From an uncultured Neisseria sp. (GTDB lineage Bacteria > Pseudomonadota > Gammaproteobacteria > Burkholderiales > Neisseriaceae): a stretch of DNA of 12,221 bases. The stretch covers positions 1-12,221 of the forward strand of contig CAKMQH010000066.1 in NCBI GenBank assembly GCA_927911515.1. Reading direction: 5' to 3'. The position numbers were made by a program, and so were the translations under genes. Under the pieces are notes generated by a model. That model ran no database searches and was not told the DNA's origin. It was given only the letters and a program-made list of their open reading frames with translations. Positions 6,760-12,221 of this stretch are shown one piece after another (the stretch's first letter is position 1; each line of letters opens with the position of its first letter).

Positions 6760-7535
6760 TAAATGGGGTTGGGCGCGGGAAACGGAAAACCGCAGTCGTC
6801 TGCATGGGTCAAACGCTGGCGCGTTTCATCAGAAATATGTTCGTGCAAGCCCAATATTTCCGCGCCGTTGCGCAAAATATGCGGTTGAATGATGTTGAAT
6901 CCGCGATTGTCGTTGCTTTGGTAATAACGGTACAGCCAATAGGCAATTAAATCCACCATTTGTATCAGCCGCGTGGCTTGCGAATCCACAAATACAGGCA
7001 CTTCGGCGAAATTACGCAGTTTGTCGTCTGACGAACCCAAATGCTTATAGCTGTAAGACAGCTCTTGTATCATGCGCTCGGACGTGCTTTTGTCAAATAA
7101 GACCAAGCCGCGTTGGGCGTTGTTGTGTTTGTAATAAATGTTTCGCAGCGAAGTATCAAAGGAAAAGGCTATATCTTGAAACGCGGTGGGGATAATTTTT
7201 GATTTGTCGGCAAACAGCCGTTTTTCAATCACCGATGCAAAGATGCGGATTTGAGATTGCGAATGCGACAACAAATGCAAAATATCGGCAATCGCCTGAA
7301 CGCGTTCGGCAGGCGTAGCGTTGGTTTTCCAACCGTCTCTGCCTGAATGCATGGGGCTGCCGTGAAACTCGCATTTCCCGCTGGCAAAGCGGGCGTTGAA
7401 GCGTTGCGCTACGGTTTCTATTTTTTGGTCTAACCAGTGCGTTTGGCGTTCAAAAATACTGATGCCTGCTAATACGAAAAAATCGCCGTTCGGGTCGTCA
7501 ATAGAACCCGATTCATCGGCATAGAGCAAATACAT
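6759..7535 (-). CDS. DUF3800 domain protein
   Basis: A 258-residue protein when started at MYLLYADESGSID. The N-terminal YADESG is the hallmark of DUF3800. Further acidic positions at strand ends or in motifs are E56 (CEFHGS), D148 (LVLFDKS) and D195 (IQMVDLIAYWLYRYYQ), with S185 and Q192 nearby. This layout recalls an RNase H-like active site, which is inference. The family is poorly characterised and often found in accessory or mobile DNA. I chose this start because the YxDESG strand follows directly and AGGGA lies 11-15 bases upstream; the frame extends 14 codons further up to an ATG at 7577, but that part runs through a terminator-like hairpin. Kingella-type uptake sequences flank the gene, suggesting transfer. 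No partner gene is intact beside it. Confidence 0.82.
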   Translation of the reverse strand: MYLLYADESGSIDDPNGDFFVLAGISIFERQTHWLDQKIETVAQRFNARFASGKCEFHGSPMHSGRDGWKTNATPAERVQAIADILHLLSHSQSQIRIFASVIEKRLFADKSKIIPTAFQDIAFSFDTSLRNIYYKHNNAQRGLVLFDKSTSERMIQELSYSYKHLGSSDDKLRNFAEVPVFVDSQATRLIQMVDLIAYWLYRYYQSNDNRGFNIIQPHILRNGAEILGLHEHISDETRQRLTHADDCGFPFPAPNPI

Positions 7536-7556
7536 TTTTGATTTTTCCCTAATAAA

Positions 7557-7585
7557 ACAGCCCCTGCATGGCTGCAAAGGGCTGT
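7557..7585 (-). terminator. Intrinsic terminator or attenuator upstream of DUF3800
   Basis: On the minus strand ACAGCCC and GGGCTGT form a 7-bp stem, with an inner TGCA/TGCA pairing, followed by TTTTATTA. It ends about 20 bases before the DUF3800 start. It could end the transcript of the ketosynthase remnant, or act as an attenuator in the DUF3800 leader. Confidence 0.6.
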
Positions 7586-7599
7586 GAAATGAATGTGGT

Positions 7600-7656
7600 A
7601 AGCCGAGTGGGTCAATCGCCCAACGTTCTGCAAATAAAGGTCAGCACTCTCGGCTT
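7600..7656. repeat. Spaced inverted repeat AAGCCGAG/CTCGGCTT
   Basis: Perfect 8-bp arms at 7600-7607 and 7649-7656 enclose 41 bases between the ketosynthase remnant and the DUF3800 gene. With the adjacent hairpin at 7557-7585 this gap could form a structured leader. Function unknown. Confidence 0.4.
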
Positions 7657-7678
7657 AATGTGCGCCATTTTAAAGGAT

Positions 7679-7690
7679 AGGCAGCCTGAA
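7679..7690 (+). repeat. AGGCAGCCTGAA (Kingella-type) uptake sequence
   Basis: Exact 12-mer on the plus strand, 10 bases beyond the stop of the ketosynthase remnant. Second of three copies, all within 1.5 kb. Confidence 0.85.
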
Positions 7691-7974
7691 AGCAAGCTGG
7701 CTACACCGCTTCCAGCAGCATAAAACAAGTAGAAAACCGCCCACTCTCGGGTATGTAGCACAATACTTTCTGACCGTTTTGCAGCGCGAAAGTGCGCATA
7801 AACTCTTCCAGAATAATGTAAATGGAAGCCGAACCTGTGTTGCCTTTTTCGGCAAGGTTGGTGAGCCATTTTTCCTGTGGTATCGGCAAGCTTGCGTTGG
7901 CGAGTCCTGCGGCGACTTTGTCGCGGAAAAAGCCCGATGAGTAATGCGGCAGAAACCAGTCGATATCTTCGGCT

Positions 7975-7986
7975 TTCAGACGACGT
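7975..7986 (-). repeat. ACGTCGTCTGAA, DUS-like core
   Basis: Contains the 10-base core GTCGTCTGAA of the local dialect but with AC instead of AG in front. It is inside the ketosynthase remnant, so this patch carries one host-type core beside three Kingella-type sequences. Confidence 0.7.
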
Positions 7987-8211
7987 TTGGCGATGATGTG
8001 CGCGAGCGGTTTTTCTACGGTATAGGCGATAATGTGTTCGTTGAGCAGTTTCACATCTTGCTTCACTGCCATCATGCTGCTGCGGGCGCGTTCGGCGGCA
8101 TCGGCGGTTTTCCAGCCGTGGAACGCGCCGTTGCGGATTTCTGCGCCTGCATACATACAGGGCGGCATTTCGTTGGCGTAGGACAGCATTTCTATCCAAT
8201 GGATTTTGAAA

Positions 8212-8223
8212 TTCAGGCTGCCT
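8212..8223 (-). repeat. AGGCAGCCTGAA (Kingella-type) uptake sequence
   Basis: Exact 12-mer on the minus strand, inside the reading frame of the ketosynthase remnant. Third of three copies. Confidence 0.85.
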
Positions 8224-8263
8224 GCAACGGGGCGGTCGGCGATAAGTTGGGTTGGGTTTCAAA

Positions 8264-8418
8264 TATAGTGGATTAACTTTAAACCAGTACGGCGTTGCCT
8301 TGCCTTAGCTCAAAGAGAACGATTCTCTAAGGTGCTGAAGTACCAAGTGAATCGGTTCCGTACTATCTGTACTGTCTGCGGCTTCGTCGCCTTGTCCTGA
8401 TTTAGTTAATCCACTACA
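8264..8418 (+). repeat. Complete Correia repeat-enclosed element (CREE)
   Basis: A full-length element of 155 bases. It starts TATAGTGGATTAACTTTAAA and ends TTTAGTTAATCCACTACA; the last TATA is changed to TACA. It contains the internal segment present only in long elements, with the AGAGAA/TTCTCT dyad at 8314-8328, and the distal CTGTACTGTCTGCGGCTTCG block. It sits between the broken end of the ketosynthase gene and the glyA promoter. Long CREEs are known to bind IHF and to affect neighbouring transcripts. Confidence 0.96.
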
Positions 8419-8424
8419 AAATCG

Positions 8425-8452
8425 TTGACAATCCAAACCGATTTGGTACATT
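8425..8452 (+). promoter_or_regulatory. Putative sigma-70 promoter of glyA
   Basis: Consensus TTGACA (8425-8430) and TACATT (8447-8452) are 16 bases apart, giving a start near 8459. The -35 begins 7 bases after the CREE ends, so the IHF-binding CREE lies immediately upstream of the promoter. Confidence 0.68.
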
Positions 8453-8502
8453 GTTCAACACTTATCAATCCCCGTTTCCCAACCGACAAAGGAGTCGAGA
8501 AG

Positions 8503-9753
<1,251 letters not shown>

Positions 9754-9787
9754 TCGGCTTGCCCGTTTAAGCATTGTGTCAAACGGA

Positions 9788-9840
9788 AAGGTCGTCTGAA
9801 AATCCCGAAAAAGGGTTTTCAGACGACCTTATTTGTTTTT
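9788..9840 (+). terminator. DUS-pair intrinsic terminator after glyA
   Basis: AAGGTCGTCTGAAAA (9788-9802) pairs with TTTTCAGACGACCTT (9816-9830), and CCC/GGG extends the stem inward. A T-rich tail (ATTTGTTTTT) follows. Both arms hold exact AGGTCGTCTGAA sequences (9789-9800 and 9818-9829). Confidence 0.93.
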
Positions 9841-9922
9841 GGCGCTTGATTACTGGAGTGGCAGGCAAAAATCCCGCATTTGCCCCTTTCTTTCCGCCTG
9901 TAAACGGAGTACATTTACCACC

Positions 9923-9934
9923 ATTGTTAACAAT
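9923..9934. promoter_or_regulatory. Palindrome ATTGTTAACAAT upstream of alaA
   Basis: A perfect 12-bp palindrome 17 bases before the alaA start codon. It may be an operator or leader element; no clear -35/-10 pair was found with it. Confidence 0.3.
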
Positions 9935-9951
9935 TTTACGGAACACACATC

Positions 9952-11166
9952 ATGGAGAAATTTCCCAAATCATCCAAGCTGGACCATGTTTGCTACGACA
10001 TCCGCGGCCCGGTACACAAAAAAGCCCTGCAACTCGAAGAAGAAGGTCATAAAATCCTCAAGCTCAATATCGGCAATCCGGCGCCGTTCGGCTTTGAAGC
10101 GCCCGATGAAATCTTGGTGGACGTAATCCGTAACCTGCCGACCGCGCAGGGCTATTGCGATTCCAAAGGGCTGTATTCCGCCCGCAAGGCCATCGTTCAT
10201 TACTATCAAACCAAAGGTCTGCGCGATATTTCGGTCAACGACGTTTATATCGGTAACGGCGTGTCCGAGCTGATTACCATGTCCATGCAGGCGCTTTTGA
10301 ACGACGGCGACGAAATCCTGATTCCTGCGCCTGACTATCCGCTGTGGACGGCTGCCGCCACTTTGGCGGGCGGTACGGTACGCCATTATTTGTGTGACGA
10401 GGAAAACGACTGGTTTCCCAACCTTGCCGATATGGAAGCCAAAATCACGCCGAAAACCAAAGCCATCGTCGTCATCAACCCCAACAACCCGACCGGCGCG
10501 GTGTACAGCAAAGAAATCCTGCTCGAAATTGCCGAGTTGGCGCGCAAACACGGTTTGATCATCTTCGCCGACGAAATCTACGACAAAATCCTCTACGACG
10601 GCGCGGTCCACCACCACATCGCCGCGCTCGCGCCCGACCTGCTGACCATCACCTTCAACGGTCTTTCCAAAGCCTACCGCGTTGCCGGATTCCGCCAAGG
10701 TTGGATGGTGCTAAACGGCCCGAAAGAACATGCCAAAGGCTATATCGAAGGTCTCGATATGCTCGCCTCCATGCGCCTGTGTGCCAACACGCCCATGCAA
10801 CACGCCATCCAAACCGCTTTGGGCGGCTATCAAAGCATCAACGAATTTATCCTGCCCGGCGGCCGCCTGCTCGAGCAGCGCAATAAAGCGTGGGAAATGA
10901 TTAACCAAATTCCCGGAGTTTCCTGCGTCAAACCGATGGGTGCGATGTATATGTTCCCGAAAATCGACACCGAAATGTACGGCATCCATGACGACATGAA
11001 ATTTATCTACGATTTGCTCGTGCGCGAAAAAGTCTTGTTCGTCCAAGGAACCGGGTTCAACTGGATACGCCCCGACCACTTTCGCATCGTTACCCTGCCG
11101 TACACCAACCAAATCGAAGAAGCCATGGGCAAACTCGAACGCTTCTTGCAGACGTACCGGCAATAA
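9952..11166 (+). CDS. alaA: Glutamate-pyruvate (alanine) aminotransferase, AlaA type
   Basis: Class I/II fold-type I PLP aminotransferase, 404 residues, very close to E. coli AlaA (YfbQ) in recalled sequence: shared blocks include CYDIRGPV near 14-21, LKLNIGNPAPFGF near 36-48, NLPTAQGYCDSKGLYSARKA near 61-80, INPNNPTGAVYSKE near 175-188, FADEIYDKILYD near 205-216 and WMVLNGPK. PLP contacts visible are N179, D207, Y210 and the Schiff-base lysine K240 in FNGLSKAYRVAGFRQGW; the substrate-carboxylate arginine is in DHFRIVTLP near the C-terminus. It makes alanine from pyruvate and glutamate. The start is fixed by homology; the ribosome binding site is weak (ACGGA). It is followed after 14 bases by the sirtuin gene, so the two are probably co-transcribed. 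Confidence 0.96.
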   Translation: MEKFPKSSKLDHVCYDIRGPVHKKALQLEEEGHKILKLNIGNPAPFGFEAPDEILVDVIRNLPTAQGYCDSKGLYSARKAIVHYYQTKGLRDISVNDVYIGNGVSELITMSMQALLNDGDEILIPAPDYPLWTAAATLAGGTVRHYLCDEENDWFPNLADMEAKITPKTKAIVVINPNNPTGAVYSKEILLEIAELARKHGLIIFADEIYDKILYDGAVHHHIAALAPDLLTITFNGLSKAYRVAGFRQGWMVLNGPKEHAKGYIEGLDMLASMRLCANTPMQHAIQTALGGYQSINEFILPGGRLLEQRNKAWEMINQIPGVSCVKPMGAMYMFPKIDTEMYGIHDDMKFIYDLLVREKVLFVQGTGFNWIRPDHFRIVTLPYTNQIEEAMGKLERFLQTYRQ

Positions 11167-11180
11167 GGCAGGGCGATGAT

Positions 11181-11861
11181 ATGAAAAAATGCGTTGTCCT
11201 GACCGGCGCGGGGATCAGCGCCGACAGCGGGTTGCTGACTTTCCGCGATGCGGGCGGTTTGTGGGAAGGGCATAAGGTGACGGATGTCTGCACGCCCGAA
11301 GCCTTGGCACGCAATCCCAAGCTCGTGATTGATTTTTACAACCAGCGCAGGCTACAGGCAAACGCCGCCGAGCCGAACGCCGCGCATCTGGCGTTGGTCA
11401 AGCTGGCGCAATATTACGATGTTCATATCATCACGCAGAATGTGGACGCGCTGCACGAGAAGGCGGGCAGCAGCAAAGTATTGCACCTGCACGGCGAGCT
11501 GAACAAACTGCGCAGCACCGTCGATGAAGACGAAATCATCGAATTTACTGGCGAGCAGACCGACAATGTGCGCGACAGCAAAGGCAATCCGATGCGCCCG
11601 CATATTGTGTTTTTCGGCGAACAAGTGCCGATGTTTGACGCAGCGGTTGAGGAAATGCGCGATGCGGATGTGGTCATAATCGTTGGTACGTCGATGCAGA
11701 TTTATCCGGCGGCTTCGTTGATTCATTACGCGCCGCCCGATGCGGAACGCTATTTGGTCGATCCGAACCCGCAAGGCGTGGGCGCGGATGTCGAAGTGAT
11801 TCCGAAACGCGCGGCGGAAGGCGTGCCGGCATTGGTCGAACATTTGATTGGTCAGGCTTGA
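11181..11861 (+). CDS. NAD-dependent protein deacylase (sirtuin, CobB/SIRT5-like, no zinc cysteines)
   Basis: A 226-residue sirtuin. NAD-binding GAGISADSG is at 9-17 and FRDAGGLW at 21-28, TQNVD at 85-89, catalytic H104 in HLHGE, PHIVFFGE at 140-147, VGTS at 168-171 and VDPNP at 193-197. Y53 and R56 in FYNQRR are the pair that marks class III sirtuins preferring succinyl- or malonyl-lysine (E. coli CobB, SIRT5). The four zinc-binding cysteines normally between the HG motif and PHxVxFGE are absent: the protein has only C4 and C37, and the region at 107-138 is short and charged. Similar zinc-less forms exist in some bacteria, as I recall. Start ATG with AGGG 8-11 bases upstream. The 14-base gap to alaA suggests one operon. 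Confidence 0.92.
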   Translation: MKKCVVLTGAGISADSGLLTFRDAGGLWEGHKVTDVCTPEALARNPKLVIDFYNQRRLQANAAEPNAAHLALVKLAQYYDVHIITQNVDALHEKAGSSKVLHLHGELNKLRSTVDEDEIIEFTGEQTDNVRDSKGNPMRPHIVFFGEQVPMFDAAVEEMRDADVVIIVGTSMQIYPAASLIHYAPPDAERYLVDPNPQGVGADVEVIPKRAAEGVPALVEHLIGQA

Positions 11862-11880
11862 AACGGTTTGAAAATGCGGA

Positions 11881-11930
11881 AACGTCGTCTGAAAACGGGC
11901 AATGCTTGTTTTCAGACGACGTTTTGTTTT
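11881..11930. terminator. DUS-like hairpin terminator after the sirtuin gene
   Basis: AACGTCGTCTGAAAAC (11881-11896) and GTTTTCAGACGACGTT (11908-11923) are perfect 16-base complements around an 11-base loop, followed by TTGTTTT. The arms carry ACGTCGTCTGAA rather than AGGTCGTCTGAA, that is, the 10-base core without the usual AG. Confidence 0.9.
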
Positions 11931-12022
11931 GAAATTTTTATTTTGTCACCAAGACGGATGATGCGTGAGTTGTCGTGAACGGACTTCGTGCTGTATTTGG
12001 GCAATTTGGCAGGGCGTTGGGC
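11912..12022 (-). pseudogene. Possible C-terminal gene fragment
   Basis: On the minus strand a frame reads KLPKYSTKSVHDNSRIIRLG and on to ISKQNVV, with its stop inside the DUS arm, as is common for neisserial genes. The composition is protein-like but too short to identify. Upstream it continues only into a low-quality stretch and the IS-like end, so it may be the tail of a gene cut by that element. It may also be chance. Confidence 0.25.
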
Positions 12023-12042
12023 AGAACGTCTGGTTTTATAGT

Positions 12043-12221
12043 GGGAGACCTTTGCAAAAAAGCCCTTCCCTCGACAGCCAGAGACCTTTGCAAAAAAAGC
12101 CCTCCCTCGACAGCCGAAACCCAAACACAGATTTTCGGCTGTTTTCGCCCCTAATTGCGCCTAATTTTACCCAAATACCCCTAATCCTCCCCGATACCTG
12201 ATAATCAGGCATCCGGGCCGC
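12043..12221. mobile_element. End of an IS5-family (IS1106-like) element, partial
   Basis: Starts with GGGAGACCTTTGCAAAA, the terminal inverted repeat pattern of neisserial IS5-family elements such as IS1106 (recalled, not searched). An IS-associated non-coding stretch follows, with a CAGCCGAAA/TTTCGGCTG dyad (12111-12138) and a large imperfect hairpin (12190-12217) like that beyond a transposase stop. No transposase is in the window; it should lie to the right. TATAGTGG at 12037-12044, directly before it, equals the outer end of a CREE, but only over 8 bases. Confidence 0.6.
12045..12116. repeat. Tandem duplication of the IS terminus
   Basis: Two adjacent 36-base units (12045-12080 and 12081-12116), each starting GAGACCTTTGCAAAAAA and ending CTCGACAGCC plus one base, differ by one extra A, one missing T and the last base. 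The element therefore shows two copies of its outer end in direct orientation. Confidence 0.85.

Larger units (their letters stand above)
7701..8258 (-). pseudogene. 3' half of a beta-ketoacyl-ACP synthase III (FabH-like) gene
   Basis: Open for 185 codons before the TAG stop, but upstream it runs into TGA at 8259-8261, next to the CREE edge at 8264. The readable part starts NPTQLIADRPVAG and includes FKIHWIEMLSYANEMPP. It carries the histidine of the KAS III active site in FLPHYSSG and the asparagine in EKGNTGSASI, followed by a typical C-terminus (FALQNGQKVLCYIPESGRFS). The N-terminal half with the catalytic cysteine is absent and is not on the other side of the CREE, where the glyA promoter begins. 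An internal ATG at 8189 would give 162 residues, but such a product would lack the nucleophile. The intact gene would be expected near 370 residues. Thiolase-fold synthases of this type make acyl chains for fatty acid or aryl-polyene-like products; which one is not determinable here. Confidence 0.82.

Noticed and set aside
6723..6950. Plus-strand frame after lldP, preceded by a purine-rich AGGAGAGGGGG
   Set aside because: The spacing to the ATG is too long, the protein has no recognisable features, and it overlaps the DUF3800 coding region on the other strand.
7536..7577. Upstream start for the DUF3800 gene (14 extra codons)
   Set aside because: The extension encodes a hairpin region and the DUF3800 domain normally begins within a few residues of the start; AGGGA supports the ATG at 7535.
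7612..8262. 216-codon minus-strand frame overlapping the ketosynthase remnant
   Set aside because: It is in another frame, extremely rich in Arg and Pro, and lacks motifs; the ketosynthase frame has clear active-site residues.
6650..8263. Novel defence or biosynthetic system built on DUF3800 plus ketosynthase
   Set aside because: The ketosynthase lacks its catalytic half and the two genes are separated by a terminator; there is no evidence that they work together.
8425..8502. N-terminal extension of glyA from a TTG codon
   Set aside because: The TTG is part of a consensus -35 hexamer, the added residues do not fit the family, and a strong AAAGGAG precedes the ATG at 8503.

Overview
The window looks like a chromosomal segment of a commensal Neisseria. 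The evidence is the DNA uptake sequences (DUS), Correia repeat-enclosed elements (CREE), and housekeeping genes with strong neisserial character. Nine exact copies of AGGTCGTCTGAA, the dialect described for the N. mucosa/N. sicca/N. macacae group, are spread over the core genes. There is only one AGGCCGTCTGAA and no meningococcal/gonococcal ATGCCGTCTGAA. The species-group call is an inference from the DUS dialect, recalled and not searched.

Layout, left to right: a CREE cut by the window edge (1-103); an AT-rich leader and a 52-aa DUF1328 membrane protein (517-675, +); gcvP, glycine decarboxylase (778-3630, -); a GntR/FadR-family regulator (3770-4549, -); a 395-bp divergent regulatory region with three regulator-type palindromes; lldP/lctP, lactate permease (4945-6588, +); a small accessory patch with a DUF3800 protein (6759-7535, -) and the 3' half of a ketoacyl-ACP synthase III gene (7701-8258, -); a complete CREE (8264-8418); glyA (8503-9753, +); alaA-type aminotransferase (9952-11166, +) and a sirtuin (11181-11861, +) in an apparent operon; and, at the right edge, what looks like the end of an IS5-family element with its terminus duplicated in tandem. 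Converging or terminal DUS pairs act as intrinsic terminators after four genes.

Functionally the core genes sit around pyruvate and one-carbon metabolism: lactate uptake (LldP), glycine cleavage (GcvP), serine/glycine interconversion (GlyA) and pyruvate/alanine transamination (AlaA), with a class III-type NAD-dependent deacylase downstream. The regulator beside lldP keeps the metal-binding residues of an FCD ligand domain, and the palindromes upstream of lldP match the ATTGGTnnnACCAAT operator known for PdhR/LldR-type proteins, so local control of lactate uptake is a well-supported inference.

The most unusual signal is the patch between lldP and the complete CREE. It carries three exact copies of AGGCAGCCTGAA, a Kingella-type DUS, which occurs nowhere else in the window. 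This suggests import from a related genus by natural transformation, followed by decay. The two CREEs are inverted relative to each other and flank 104-8263, so this block may have been inverted or rearranged by recombination. I see no convincing new multi-gene defence or biosynthetic system.
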